64,000 bases of DNA from NCBI GenBank assembly GCA_000026125.1, contig CU207211.1, positions 2,480,001-2,544,000 of the forward strand. Direction: 5' to 3'. Under the pieces are notes generated by a model. That model did not search any database, had not been told where the DNA came from, and saw nothing but the letters and a program-made list of their open reading frames with translations. The stretch is from Herminiimonas arsenicoxydans. Lineage in GTDB: Bacteria > Pseudomonadota > Gammaproteobacteria > Burkholderiales > Burkholderiaceae_D. Shown here one piece after another: positions 43,965-53,928 of this stretch (its first letter is position 1; every line of letters begins with the position of its first letter). The translations under genes were made by a program, and so were the position numbers.

Positions 43965-45242
43965 ATGGAGAAAAACTCTTTGGCAGGACAGGCAATAGCG
44001 GGTTTATTACTCCCGCTCTCCTCTCTGCTCAGCGGTGCCGGCTTGCTGGTAGTTGGCGTCGGCCTGCTTTTTTCCGTTCTCGGTTTGCGCGCGGTCATGG
44101 CGGATTTTTCGACCATGGTGACCGGGCTGATCATGTCGGCCTATTTTGTCGGCTATATTCTCGGCACCTATCTCTGTCCTGCCATCATCCGGCGCGTGGG
44201 ACATATACGTGCGTTTGCTGCCATGGCCTCCATCGCATCGACCGTCCCTATTCTGCACGCCCTGTGGGTGGATCCATGGTTCTGGGGTGCGTTGCGGCTG
44301 ATTGCAGGCATTTGCCTGGTCGGACTTTACATCGTCATTGAAAGCTGGCTGAACGCACTTGCACCCAGCAATCACCGCGGCAAGGTATTTTCCATCTATA
44401 TGTCAGTGACCTTTATCGCGCTGGCTCTGGGGCAGTGGCTGATTCTGGTGGGCGAAAAAAACGGCTTCGTGCAATTTGCTCTGGTCTCCGTCCTGTTTTC
44501 GTTTGCCCTGCTGCCCATTACCCTCACCCCGATCAAGGAACCGGTCTCCGTAGCGCCGCCCCAACTGGGATTACGCAATCTCTACCATATTTCGCCGCTC
44601 GGATTTGTCGGTGCAATCGCTTCCGGTTTATTGAATGGTGCATTCTATGGAATGGGCGCCGTCTATGCGCAGGCTGTCGGCTTTAGCGACATGGGCGTTG
44701 CCACCTTCATGGCGGCCACCATTCTGGGCGGCGCGCTCTTCCAATGGCCGGTAGGCCATTATTCAGACCGGCATGATCGGCGCTTCCTCATGCTATGGAT
44801 TTGTATCGGCAGCGCATGTCTGGCGACACTCGGCTTTTTCTTCTCCAGAGCATCGGAAGAAACCCTGATTCTGATCGGCATTCTTTACGGCGGTTTTGTC
44901 TTTACGCTGTACGGCTTGAGCGTTGCGCACGTTAACGATTTGATCGATCCCTCCCGCGTGCTTGAAGTGACCGGCGGCCTCTTGCTGTTGCACGGTATCG
45001 GTGCGGTCATCGGCCCGACAGTTGCCGGCGCCATGATGGATATCCTGAATCCGGAAAGTCTGATGCTTTATTTTGCGCTGGTACTCAGCCTGTTCGCCGT
45101 GTTTGCCGTCTATCGCATCAAGGCTGCACCTGCAGTACCGGAATCGGAAAAATCTCACTACGTCGTCATGACAGGCAGCTCACCCGTCATTCTGCAAGTC
45201 GATTCATTGGCAAACGCGAATGAAGAAAACGTTAACGAATGA
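43965..45242 (+). CDS. MFS transporter (YcaD-like)
   Basis: 425 residues with 12 helices. A YcaD/UMF-like N-terminal half (GLLFSVLGLRAVMADFSTMVTGL, GYILGTYLCPAIIRRVGHIR) is followed by VGLYIVIESWLNALAP and ALFQWPVGHYSDRHDRRFLM (MFS motif A in the second half). The hydrophilic C-terminal tail of about 45 residues is unusual. The substrate is unknown. The gene overlaps nothing but closely follows the BCCT gene, so the two are probably co-transcribed. Confidence 0.86.
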   Translation: MEKNSLAGQAIAGLLLPLSSLLSGAGLLVVGVGLLFSVLGLRAVMADFSTMVTGLIMSAYFVGYILGTYLCPAIIRRVGHIRAFAAMASIASTVPILHALWVDPWFWGALRLIAGICLVGLYIVIESWLNALAPSNHRGKVFSIYMSVTFIALALGQWLILVGEKNGFVQFALVSVLFSFALLPITLTPIKEPVSVAPPQLGLRNLYHISPLGFVGAIASGLLNGAFYGMGAVYAQAVGFSDMGVATFMAATILGGALFQWPVGHYSDRHDRRFLMLWICIGSACLATLGFFFSRASEETLILIGILYGGFVFTLYGLSVAHVNDLIDPSRVLEVTGGLLLLHGIGAVIGPTVAGAMMDILNPESLMLYFALVLSLFAVFAVYRIKAAPAVPESEKSHYVVMTGSSPVILQVDSLANANEENVNE

Positions 45243-45589
45243 ACTGGCGGGTCGCAACAAAGCTGCCGCACATACATTAAATTCAATATACAAGATAAAA
45301 CAGGCCTCCATTACATACCCATGCAGTAATCGAATGCTCAATTATTTTGCTGATTTAAGGAACCAAAAATCAGCCCATTCGTTCCAACAGCAACAAGTAA
45401 AAACTTTTACAGAATTTGCATCTACAGGTGTAATCTTTCAATCATCAAGCGATACCCGACGCAATACACCTTGATAGCAACACCCGTTCCTCAGAGCGCA
45501 CGCCAAAATAAGCATCACTGTAATAACTGATCGATAGCACCGTAGCACTAGCAGTATTTCCCGAGAAATACGACCAAGGCGAGGGCATC
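45243..45589. other. 347-bp intergenic region, no supported gene
   Basis: A/T-richer than its neighbours. No open frame has coding character. It should contain the porin promoter; no consensus box or terminator is clear. Confidence 0.45.
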
Positions 45590-46768
45590 ATGACGGCGAG
45601 AAATTTCGTGGTACTTGTGGCGGCACTCACGCTATACACAGGCGTACTGCAGAATGCCGGCGCACAAAATGGCGTCACTATCTACGGCATTGCCGACGTC
45701 GCCATGGTCTACAGCAGCAACCAGGGCGGCGCATCGAATACTTATATGCGTAGCGGTAACCTGGCGGGCAGTCGGATCGGTTTCAAGGGAACGGAAGATC
45801 TGGGTGGCGGAACGCAAGCCATCTTCCAGTTGGAAAGCGGATTCAATCTCGATACTGGAGAAATGAGTTCATCCAGCACCCTGTTTAACCGGCAGGCTTT
45901 TGTCGGCATCAACAATACACGTTACGGCGCCCTGACTGCAGGCAGGCAATACACGCCTTACTATCTGTTTGTCGGCCCTATCGGCCCCACCAACTCGCTG
46001 ACCGGCGCAACCGGCGCCCATCCGGGTGATATCGACGGACTGGATACGACGATACGCAGCAATAACTCGATTACCTATACCTCCCCCGTCTGGAACGGCC
46101 TACAAGTCAGCGCACTGGCCGGCTTTGGCGAAACGGCAGGCGATATGGGTTCTGGCAGAACAATCAGTGCAGCCATCAAATACGACATCAACAACTGGAA
46201 TTTTGCCCTCGGTTACCAAAGGCTGAACAATAGCAATAATCCAGGCGGCGTCTGGAGCCCGAATGCCTCGGCCAACTTCAATACCTCGCCCGTCAATAAC
46301 GGCTATCTGTCAGCCGATTCGGCGCAATATCTTGCTGGCGCCGCACGCTACACGATGGGCAAAGTAATAGTGGGTGCAAATGCATCCAGAGTCGAATATC
46401 GTCCGAACGGCAATTCCCTGTTCACGCAAAAAGCCACCTTCGACACCCTCGGTCTGCTCACCGGTTATCAAATGACGCCGGTATTTTTCGTGAGTGTCGG
46501 CTATAGCTACACCAAGGAAAAAGCCGCCAACGGCATTTCCGATCCTGCCAAATACCATCAACTGGCACTTGAGCAAACCTATTCGTTCTCCAAACGCACC
46601 GCGATTTACTTCCTGGAAGCCTATCAGGTCGCCAAAGGAAACACGCTGGGCTTAGGCGGCAGCGGTCCGGTAAGAGCGGTTGCCGTGGTGGGCGACTCGC
46701 AAAACGGAACACCGTCGGATGGCGCCAATCAGGCCGTGTTCATGGTTGGCATACGTCATTCGTTCTGA
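45590..46768 (+). CDS. Gram-negative porin (Burkholderiales OmpC type)
   Basis: 392 residues; signal peptide ends at NAGAQN (about residue 25). The mature start GVTIYGIADVAMVYSS and SRIGFKGTEDLGGGTQAIFQLESGF match betaproteobacterial trimeric porins. It ends MVGIRHSF with the C-terminal Phe needed for Bam recognition. A 16-stranded barrel is expected. Lying 91 bp upstream of the dehydrogenase genes, it may supply their substrate to the periplasm (inference). Confidence 0.92.
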   Translation: MTARNFVVLVAALTLYTGVLQNAGAQNGVTIYGIADVAMVYSSNQGGASNTYMRSGNLAGSRIGFKGTEDLGGGTQAIFQLESGFNLDTGEMSSSSTLFNRQAFVGINNTRYGALTAGRQYTPYYLFVGPIGPTNSLTGATGAHPGDIDGLDTTIRSNNSITYTSPVWNGLQVSALAGFGETAGDMGSGRTISAAIKYDINNWNFALGYQRLNNSNNPGGVWSPNASANFNTSPVNNGYLSADSAQYLAGAARYTMGKVIVGANASRVEYRPNGNSLFTQKATFDTLGLLTGYQMTPVFFVSVGYSYTKEKAANGISDPAKYHQLALEQTYSFSKRTAIYFLEAYQVAKGNTLGLGGSGPVRAVAVVGDSQNGTPSDGANQAVFMVGIRHSF

Positions 46769-46859
46769 CCCCTCACGATTGCACGAATCACGCATATAAA
46801 CCGCACGCAGCAAACACTCTGGCATCTCGGCAGCATCCTAAATAAGGACCACATTTGTC

Positions 46860-47393
46860 ATGGATACCTTAGGCAAAAACGCTGACACTCTCCCATTTGT
46901 ACCGACGCGACGCCGCCTGTTAGTCGGCATGCTGTCTGCCTACACCGCATCACTGATACCTTGGGCATGGTCACAGCCGGTAAGAGATGACAAGCAGGGC
47001 GCATTCCTCGCCGTGTCTGCCATTCTTGTTGGCCGTACTTCTCTGGATGCGATACAGGCCAAGCGCTTGTATGACGCGCTCACTGCCAACGACAGCGAAT
47101 TTCCGAAGAAGACACAGGCCTTGCTTGTCCTCATAGAGCAGCGAAAGATCGACCCGCTTCAACTGCAGCAAACCCTGGATACCGAGCATTCCGCACTAGC
47201 GGATATACCACGCAAAATCGCCACTGCCTGGCTCCTCGGCATAGTCGGCGACGGTGTAAAGGCACGTGCATTCGCGTACGAAACCGCACTCAATGCAGTC
47301 ATCGTTTCGGATGTCCTGAAGCCTCCAACATATTGCTTCGGCGCATATGGCAGCTGGGGTAAAAAACCAATAAAAGGAGCATCAGATGCCTAA
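46860..47393 (+). CDS. Small (gamma) subunit of a membrane FAD sugar/polyol dehydrogenase
   Basis: 177 residues with a Tat-like signal (TRRRLLVGMLSAY, about residues 17-29) that can carry the folded flavin subunit across the membrane. The mature part (AFLAVSAILVGRTSLDAIQAKRLYDAL; TAWLLGIVGDGVKARAFAYETAL) matches the sorbitol/gluconate 2-dehydrogenase small-subunit family. Its last codons overlap the GMC gene by 8 bp, so it is operonic and probably stoichiometric. Confidence 0.85.
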   Translation: MDTLGKNADTLPFVPTRRRLLVGMLSAYTASLIPWAWSQPVRDDKQGAFLAVSAILVGRTSLDAIQAKRLYDALTANDSEFPKKTQALLVLIEQRKIDPLQLQQTLDTEHSALADIPRKIATAWLLGIVGDGVKARAFAYETALNAVIVSDVLKPPTYCFGAYGSWGKKPIKGASDA

Positions 47394-49038
47394 CGATTTG
47401 TCCGCAGATTTTGTCGTTATCGGCTCGGGAATTATCGGTTCTTTAACCGCACACAAGCTCTTGAAGGCTGGCGCTTCCGTCATCATTCTGGAAGCAGGTC
47501 CACGCGTCACACGCGGCGAACTGGTAGCGCGCTTCAGAAATTCGCCACGTCGTAGTGACTGGATGTCGCCCTACCCGTCACTGGATCACGCGCCACACCC
47601 GATCTACCAGCCGGTCAAGAACAACTATCTGGTACAAGCCGGACCTTATCCCTATGAAGCCGAATATATACGCATGGTCGGCGGTACCTCGTGGCACTGG
47701 GCAGCACACGCGTGGCGTAATGTACCTAACGATTTCAAGATCAAAAGTCTGTATGGCGTCGGTGTCGACTGGCCCATCAGCTATGAAGACCTGGAACCGT
47801 TTTATCAGGAGGCGGAAGAAATCATGGGTGTTTCAGGCGCACCCAACACAGGTTCGCCACGCACGAAAGCTTTTCCGATGGAACCGGTCACCGAACCGTA
47901 TGCGATGCGCCGCATACGCGAACGTCTGGCCTCGACTTACGAGGTGGTCAGCAACACCGTTGCACGCAATAGCCACAGTTATGACGGCCGTCCCGCCTGT
48001 TGCGGCAATAACAGTTGCCAGCCGATTTGCCCTATCGATGCGCAATACCACGGCGGCATTGCAGCCGACTCGGCAGAAAAAGCGGGCGCCAAACTGATGG
48101 CCAACGCCAACGTCTACAAGCTGGAACACGATGACAAAGGCCACGTTGTCGCTGCCCTGTATTACGATGCCGAAAAAAAATCGCATCGCGTCACCGGCAA
48201 GACCTTCATCGTTGCCGCCAACGGCATTGAAAGTCCGCGCCTGCTCCTGCTTTCGGCCAGCGAGAAATTCCCCAAAGGCCTAGCGAATCATCACGACATG
48301 GTAGGCCGTAACTTGATGGATCATCCCAGCACATCGCTGACCTTCGATGCGGAAGAAGAGCTATGGCTCGGTCGCGGGCCGCAAAGTCCAAGTTCCATCA
48401 ATGCCATGCGCGATGGTGCTTTCCGTACCGAACATGCGCCTTATCGACTCGACTTCACGAATATCTCCCGCGTTGATGGCAGCACCCGTTCGCTGATCGC
48501 AGAAGGCGTGTATGGCGTGGAATTCGAGAAACGGCTGCGACATAGTGCGGCGCATGAGCTAAATGTCAAAAACGTGCTGGAAGTATTGCCGCTACCGGAA
48601 AATCGCATTACGCTCAGCAGCGAAAAGGATTCGATGGGCATTCCAAAACCGCAGGCGCACTATGCGATCGACGACTATACCCGCAAGGGTCATGAACGCT
48701 CCAAGGAAGACTTCAAGCGCATCGCGGAATTGATGGGCGGCACCAATCTGCGCTTCAGCAAGGAAGGCGTGTTTTCCAACAACCAGCACATCTGCGGCAC
48801 GCTCAGCATGGGCAGCGATCCGCAGACTTCCGTCTGCGATCAGTGGGGGCGTGCGCATGGCCACGACAATCTGTTCCTTGCGAGTACCGGTGTTTTACCG
48901 ACTTCTTCGACCTGCAACTCGACCTTGAACGGTATCGCGGTAGCGCTACGTACGGCACAACACATCATTGAACAGATGGGCAAGTCAAGAACACCGTCTG
49001 CTGCGAATGAGTCAGCTACGGAAAGGCGGCCAGCATGA
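47386..49038 (+). CDS. GMC-family FAD dehydrogenase, catalytic subunit
   Basis: 550 residues with Rossmann motif VVIGSGIIGS (about 10-19) and LEAGPRVTRGE. A cysteine cluster at 205, 206, 211 and 215 (CCGNNSCQPIC) matches the 3Fe-4S site of FAD-glucose, gluconate and fructose dehydrogenases. The C-terminal His-Asn pair is in NQHICGTLSMG and TCNSTLNGIA. No signal peptide is seen: export should ride on the Tat signal of the small subunit. Electrons pass to the triheme cytochrome encoded next, which overlaps by 4 bp. The exact sugar, sugar acid or polyol substrate is unknown. Confidence 0.92.
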   Translation: MPNDLSADFVVIGSGIIGSLTAHKLLKAGASVIILEAGPRVTRGELVARFRNSPRRSDWMSPYPSLDHAPHPIYQPVKNNYLVQAGPYPYEAEYIRMVGGTSWHWAAHAWRNVPNDFKIKSLYGVGVDWPISYEDLEPFYQEAEEIMGVSGAPNTGSPRTKAFPMEPVTEPYAMRRIRERLASTYEVVSNTVARNSHSYDGRPACCGNNSCQPICPIDAQYHGGIAADSAEKAGAKLMANANVYKLEHDDKGHVVAALYYDAEKKSHRVTGKTFIVAANGIESPRLLLLSASEKFPKGLANHHDMVGRNLMDHPSTSLTFDAEEELWLGRGPQSPSSINAMRDGAFRTEHAPYRLDFTNISRVDGSTRSLIAEGVYGVEFEKRLRHSAAHELNVKNVLEVLPLPENRITLSSEKDSMGIPKPQAHYAIDDYTRKGHERSKEDFKRIAELMGGTNLRFSKEGVFSNNQHICGTLSMGSDPQTSVCDQWGRAHGHDNLFLASTGVLPTSSTCNSTLNGIAVALRTAQHIIEQMGKSRTPSAANESATERRPA

Positions 49039-50429
49039 GATCGTCCTATCGCCTACACGGCTTTTTCGGCCTCATGCTGCTTGCGTTTACCATTATGAAC
49101 GCCCATGCAGCGGCTGACGCCGATCAGATCACGCGCGGACAATACCTGGCCACGGCCGGCGACTGTATCGCCTGCCACAGCGTGCCGGGCGGCAAGCCGA
49201 TGGCCGGTGGCCTGGCCTTGCCTACGCCTATAGGCAACATCATCGCCACCAACATCACGCCATCGAAAACCCACGGCATCGGCAATTACACGCTGGAACA
49301 ATTCAGTGCTGCCTTGCGCAAAGGCGTACGCGCAGACGGCCAGCGCCTGTATCCGGCGATGCCTTACACCTCGTATGCGCAAGTGTCGGACGAAGATGTC
49401 CAGGCCATGTATGCGTACTTCATGCAAGGCGTGACGGCAGTCGACGCAGCGCCGGCCGAAAGTACCGCCTTGCCCTTCCCCTTCAACATTCGCTGGTCGA
49501 TGGCAGCCTGGAATATGCTCTTCCTCAACAGCAAGCCATTCGTCGCCGATAGCAGTAAAAGCGTGGAATGGAATCGCGGCGCGTATCTGTCACGCGGTCT
49601 GGCGCATTGCAGCACCTGCCATACGCCGCGCAATGTACTGATGGCGGAAGATGTATCGCGTGAACTGGCCGGCGGCGAGGTCGGCACCTGGCATGCGCCG
49701 AATATCACAGCGGATGCAAACAGCGGCGTCGGCGGCTGGAGCGTGGCTGAACTGGTCGAATACATGCGCGATGGTCGCACTGCGGCCAAGGGTCAGGCAT
49801 CAGGACCCATGGCAGAAGCAGTTGATCACAGCTTCCGGCATTTGACGCCGGCAGACTTGCAGGCAATTGCCGTCTATGTGAAAAGCGTTCCTGCAATACG
49901 CGATGCAGCAGATACCAAACCGGTATACGCCTGGGGTGAAGCGAATAATCAGTTAAACAGCATACGCGGTGTGGACTTGCCAAAAGATTTGAGTCAGATG
50001 ACCGGCCCGCAACTGTACGACGCACATTGTGCGACTTGCCATCAGGCCAGCGCACAAGGCAGTTTTGATGGCGCGTTACCTCCTTTGTCGCACAACACCG
50101 CCCTCGGTCGCAGCAACTCGAATAATGTCGTGATGGTGATACTGGATGGCATACAACGGCATACAGCTACGTCCGATATATTGATGCCGGACTTTAGAAA
50201 CACCTTGTCGGATCAGCAGATTGCGACGCTGGGTACGTACCTGTCTGCACAATATGGCAATCCCGCTGCCAAGGTCACTGCAGCGCAGGTAAAAGAGTTG
50301 CGTAGCGGCGGTACATCCAATCTGGTCGCGCTGGTGCAAGGCGGGATGGCGGTCGCTGTGCTGGTGCTGATTGCAGCCCTATTCTTCTTCATGCGACGCA
50401 AACGTCGCAATACACAATCCACGACGTAA
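49035..50429 (+). CDS. Triheme cytochrome c subunit of the membrane dehydrogenase
   Basis: 464 residues with a signal peptide ending near NAHAAAD (about 28). Three haem sites, CIACH (Cys44), CSTCH (Cys192) and CATCH (Cys332), are typical of alcohol/gluconate dehydrogenase cytochrome subunits. A C-terminal helix (LVQGGMAVAVLVLIAALFFFM) followed by basic residues anchors it in the inner membrane. It transfers electrons from the FAD subunit to ubiquinone. It is the last gene of the porin-small-large-cytochrome set, terminated at 50471. Confidence 0.93.
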   Translation: MRSSYRLHGFFGLMLLAFTIMNAHAAADADQITRGQYLATAGDCIACHSVPGGKPMAGGLALPTPIGNIIATNITPSKTHGIGNYTLEQFSAALRKGVRADGQRLYPAMPYTSYAQVSDEDVQAMYAYFMQGVTAVDAAPAESTALPFPFNIRWSMAAWNMLFLNSKPFVADSSKSVEWNRGAYLSRGLAHCSTCHTPRNVLMAEDVSRELAGGEVGTWHAPNITADANSGVGGWSVAELVEYMRDGRTAAKGQASGPMAEAVDHSFRHLTPADLQAIAVYVKSVPAIRDAADTKPVYAWGEANNQLNSIRGVDLPKDLSQMTGPQLYDAHCATCHQASAQGSFDGALPPLSHNTALGRSNSNNVVMVILDGIQRHTATSDILMPDFRNTLSDQQIATLGTYLSAQYGNPAAKVTAAQVKELRSGGTSNLVALVQGGMAVAVLVLIAALFFFMRRKRRNTQSTT

Positions 50430-50470
50430 AAATGCAATGCTGTCAGCTGCCGCACCTCATTCATCCAACA

Positions 50471-50504
50471 AAAAACCCGCAAGTTTTATACCTTGCGGGT
50501 TTTT
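50471..50504 (+). terminator. Intrinsic terminator after the dehydrogenase operon
   Basis: AAACCCGCAAG (50473-50483) pairs with CTTGCGGGTTT (50492-50502), followed by more T. The A-run on the other side makes it usable for the convergent GTPase gene as well. Confidence 0.9.
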
Positions 50505-50526
50505 GATATTTATTGCTGAGGCTTAT

Positions 50527-51477
50527 TTAACGACGGTGTGAAAATGCATCGTCACGATTTTCTTCCGGCGCATCTTCTGCACTCTCGTCTGCCACATCGC
50601 TCAACGATGGCGGTGGCTGGAAGGTGGTCAGCAACTCGACGCGACTTTCCGGCGTCTCCAGGCTGATACGCCCCAGCAGGCCGGTACGATAATCCTGCAG
50701 AAAAATATGCGCGGCTTTTTCCAGATCGAGTTCGCCGCCCTTGATGCGCAAGCCGCGACGTACAGCCACGCCTTCGATCACACTGACGCCATCTATACCT
50801 TCGGTCTTCATGCCATAACGTGCTGCCACCAGCGCGGGATAACGCGCCAGAATGATATCGGCAAGAAAGGTCGCGACTTCTTCCTCGATCAACGCATTAC
50901 TGCCGATTGCATGGCTGGCCGCCAGCATCAGGCCGTCGCTCGGATACGCTATTTTTGGCCACATCATGCCCGGCGTGTCGGTCAGCACAATGTTATTGCC
51001 CAGATACAGGCGCTGCTGCATCTTGGTCACGGCAGGTTCATCACCCACCTTGGCGACTCGCTTCTTGAGCAACGCATTCATCAAAGTCGATTTGCCGACG
51101 TTGGGTATACCCATGATCATGATGCGCAACGGTTTGAGCGCGGTGCCGCGATGCGGTGCGATCTTCATGCTCAGCGCAGGAATCTTCGCCACGTCGGATG
51201 GCTTCTTGCAGCTCAAGGCGACGGCGTGCACGTTCTTCTGCTTGTTGTAAAAATCGAGCCACTGCTGGGTTGCGGCGGGATCAGCCAGATCGCTCTTGTT
51301 GAGGATCTTCAGGCAAGGCCGCTGCCGGAACGTGCGCAATTCTTCTATCATCGGATTGCAACTGGCTTGCGGCACGCGCGCATCCAGCACTTCGATGATC
51401 ATATCGACCTTTTCCATGGCCTCCGCCGCTTTCTTGCGGGCGGCGTTCATGTGGCCTGGGTACCATTGTATGGACAT
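50527..51477 (-). CDS. ylqF: YlqF/RbgA-type ribosome biogenesis GTPase
   Basis: 316 residues from ATG 51477 (MSIQWYPGHMNAARK); longer starts add unconserved residues. It is a circularly permuted GTPase: G4 NKSD (about residue 57) comes before G1 GIPNVGKST (about 122-130) and G3 DTPG (about 168-171). The N-terminal WYPGHM motif is typical of YlqF. Bacillus RbgA matures the 50S subunit. An acidic C-terminal tail (DESAEDAPEENRDD) is an additional feature. Confidence 0.93.
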   Translation of the reverse strand: MSIQWYPGHMNAARKKAAEAMEKVDMIIEVLDARVPQASCNPMIEELRTFRQRPCLKILNKSDLADPAATQQWLDFYNKQKNVHAVALSCKKPSDVAKIPALSMKIAPHRGTALKPLRIMIMGIPNVGKSTLMNALLKKRVAKVGDEPAVTKMQQRLYLGNNIVLTDTPGMMWPKIAYPSDGLMLAASHAIGSNALIEEEVATFLADIILARYPALVAARYGMKTEGIDGVSVIEGVAVRRGLRIKGGELDLEKAAHIFLQDYRTGLLGRISLETPESRVELLTTFQPPPSLSDVADESAEDAPEENRDDAFSHRR

Positions 51478-51820
51478 GCGTGACTTTATCTGAGGGAAGC
51501 AAGCCGCTATTTTACTCGCTCGCAGCCCTGCCCGAAGCAAACCATGCCTGCCATTCTGCAGATTGCAGGCAAGCAGCCATTCCCGATTGTCATATCCATG
51601 TCATATCCCGGGCGCAGCATAGCCCTGCAGCGCCAACGGAGTCTGGCGCGGAAATGACTCCGACCAATTCCCGCACGGCGTCTTTTCAGCGGTTTTCAGC
51701 CATCAATAACGCTGCGCCGTCAGAAAAATTGTCTATTGTGCATCGTCTCCCCACCCTTTCCTATTTCAGCATGCTGTTCTCCCGCGACGCTTGCAAACCT
51801 GCCTGCACTGCGAGACTGCA
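51478..51820. other. 343-bp divergent intergenic region, no supported gene
   Basis: It lies between the divergent YlqF-type GTPase and zntB genes and should hold both promoters. I see no clear consensus box, repeat or RNA gene in it. Confidence 0.45.
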
Positions 51821-52855
51821 ATGATCGCTGCCAGCGGCTTGAGCTATGGCTCCGATCAATCCGGCCTGATCTGGGGCTATTTGTTCAGGCCTGCAACTCA
51901 GAATGAAACGCAGGCGGTGCTGCTCAGTTCCGCCGCCGCGCTGGCATGGCTGAAGAATCCGCAAGAACGTGCATCCGGCGAATTCATCTGGCTGCATTTC
52001 AATCTGAGCAATACCGCCAGCGAAAAATGGATGAGCGAGCATGCACACGTCGCCGCTGAATTCAATGAGGCACTGCACGATGGTTCGCGTTCGACCCGCA
52101 TAGAACTGGCCGATGACACATTGATTGCAGTCGTCAATGATGTACTGCACAACTTCTCGCTGGATTCTGCCGATACCGCAACCTTATGGCTGAGCGTGAC
52201 GCAGCATGTCGTCATCAGCGCGCGCCGCACGCCGCTGAAATCGATAGAGCGTTTGCGGCAGGCGGTAGAGCGCGGCGATGCCATACGCTCGTCAGTGGAG
52301 CTGCTGGTACATCTGCTGCGCGATCAGGCGGATGTCCTGGTCAGGATAGTGCGCGATGCAGTGGCGCGGGTCGATCAGGTAGAAGACAATCTGCTCGCAG
52401 GCCGCCTGAACAAGCAGCGCACGGATCTCGGTGCGCTGCGCCGCATACTGGTGCGTCTGCAGCGTCTGCTGGCGCCGGAACCGGCCGCCCTGTTTCGCCT
52501 GCTGCAAAAGCCGCCGGGCTGGGTGGCCGAACTCGATACGCAGGAATTGCGTCAATCAACCGAGGAATTCTCCGTCGTCCTGAGCGACATGAGTTCGCTG
52601 CAGGAACGCATCAAGTTGCTGCAGGAAGAAATCGCCGCCCAGGTCAATGAGGAAAATAGCCGCAGCCTGTATGTTCTGACCATCGTCACGGTGCTGGCGC
52701 TGCCGATCAATATCATTGCCGGCTTGCTGGGCATGAATGTCGGTGGCGTGCCGCTGGCAGATCACACATACGGCTTCTGGATCGTGGCCGGAATCGTCGC
52801 CACCTTTACCGTGGTGGCCGGCTGGTTTGTCGTGCGCAAGCAAAAACAGGATTGA
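51821..52855 (+). CDS. zntB: ZntB-like CorA-superfamily metal transporter
   Basis: 344 residues. A large cytoplasmic N-terminal domain (to about 285) with a long helix (IRSSVELLVHLLRDQADVLV onward) precedes two C-terminal membrane helices. The pore signature GMNVGGVPL (ZntB style, versus GMN-FE in CorA) lies between them. It mediates zinc transport (in E. coli ZntB, uptake or efflux depending on the report). ATG 51821 is chosen over earlier starts because MIAASGLSYGSDQ fits the family N-terminus. Confidence 0.88.
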   Translation: MIAASGLSYGSDQSGLIWGYLFRPATQNETQAVLLSSAAALAWLKNPQERASGEFIWLHFNLSNTASEKWMSEHAHVAAEFNEALHDGSRSTRIELADDTLIAVVNDVLHNFSLDSADTATLWLSVTQHVVISARRTPLKSIERLRQAVERGDAIRSSVELLVHLLRDQADVLVRIVRDAVARVDQVEDNLLAGRLNKQRTDLGALRRILVRLQRLLAPEPAALFRLLQKPPGWVAELDTQELRQSTEEFSVVLSDMSSLQERIKLLQEEIAAQVNEENSRSLYVLTIVTVLALPINIIAGLLGMNVGGVPLADHTYGFWIVAGIVATFTVVAGWFVVRKQKQD

Positions 52856-52980
52856 TCGCTGGTCCGACATACTCCAGAGCAAGTCAATCTCGCATAAAAT
52901 CTGACAGCCATTACAAATTCTGCCAGGCCTGCCTCCAAAGCCAGGCTGCGCCACTCTTCAAACCGTCCACGGAAGAATCC

Positions 52981-53901
52981 ATGTTCGCCAAAGTGCATGC
53001 AGTTGCAAAACAGGTCAGTGAAATTGTCGTCGGCAAGGACACGCAAATCCGCCAGGCTCTGGTATGCCTGCTGGCCGGCGGCCATCTGCTGATCGAGGAT
53101 GTACCCGGCGTCGGCAAAACCACGCTGGCCCATGCGCTGGCAATTTCCCTGGGCCTGCAATTCAACCGCCAGCAGTTCACCAGCGATCTGCTGCCGGCCG
53201 ATGTGGTCGGCATTTCTATCTTCGATCGCGAAAAAAATACGTTCGTGTTCCATCCCGGCCCCATCTTCACGCAAGTGTTGCTGGCCGATGAAATCAATCG
53301 CGCCACGCCGAAGGCACAGTCTGCATTGCTGGAAGCGATGGAAGAACGGCAAGTGACTTCCGACGGCGTGACGCGCAACCTGCCGCAGCCTTTCTTCGTC
53401 ATCGCCACCCAGAATCCGACGCATCAGATCGGCACCTTCCCTTTGCCGGAATCGCAAATGGATCGATTCCTGATGTGTCTTTCACTCGGCTACCCGGATG
53501 CCGCTTCCGAGCGCGCCCTGCTGCTGGGCGAAGACCGGCGCACGCTGCTGAAAGCCATGCGCATGGCCATGCAGCCGGCCGACCTGCTTGCTGCGCAGGC
53601 CGAACTGAAAAAGATACATGCCTCGGCTTCGCTGATCGATTACATCCAGGCGCTGGCACAGGCCTCGCGCCAGAACGGCATGTTCGCCGAAGGCTTGAGT
53701 CCGCGCGCAACGATCGCCTTGCTGCAGGCAGCGCGTGCATGGGCAGCCATGGAAGGACGCAATCACGTGATCCCCGAAGATGTGCAAGCGGTGCTGGTAC
53801 CGGTCGCCGCCCATCGTCTGCGCCCCTTGAAATCGGTAGCCGGCAGCGCCTTGAGCAGCCGCGATCTGGTGTTGCAATTGATGAAATCAGTCAGCGTGTA
53901 A
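52981..53901 (+). CDS. MoxR family AAA+ ATPase
   Basis: 306 residues from ATG 52981. Walker A is GVGKT (in EDVPGVGKTTLAHAL), Walker B LLADEINRATPKAQSALLEAM and sensor 1 FFVIATQNPTHQIGTFPLPESQMDRF, all diagnostic of MoxR. It acts as a chaperone-like ATPase with a DUF58/VWA partner, here encoded 27 bp downstream. It begins a MoxR-DUF58-TgpA-mltB operon related to cell-envelope maintenance. Confidence 0.94.
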   Translation: MFAKVHAVAKQVSEIVVGKDTQIRQALVCLLAGGHLLIEDVPGVGKTTLAHALAISLGLQFNRQQFTSDLLPADVVGISIFDREKNTFVFHPGPIFTQVLLADEINRATPKAQSALLEAMEERQVTSDGVTRNLPQPFFVIATQNPTHQIGTFPLPESQMDRFLMCLSLGYPDAASERALLLGEDRRTLLKAMRMAMQPADLLAAQAELKKIHASASLIDYIQALAQASRQNGMFAEGLSPRATIALLQAARAWAAMEGRNHVIPEDVQAVLVPVAAHRLRPLKSVAGSALSSRDLVLQLMKSVSV

Positions 53902-53928
53902 ACCTGCGCGCATGCACACGCAGCATTC

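Noticed and set aside
45220..45474. 84-codon open frame overlapping the end of the MFS gene
   Set aside because: Low-complexity composition and no SD; it starts inside the MFS coding sequence.
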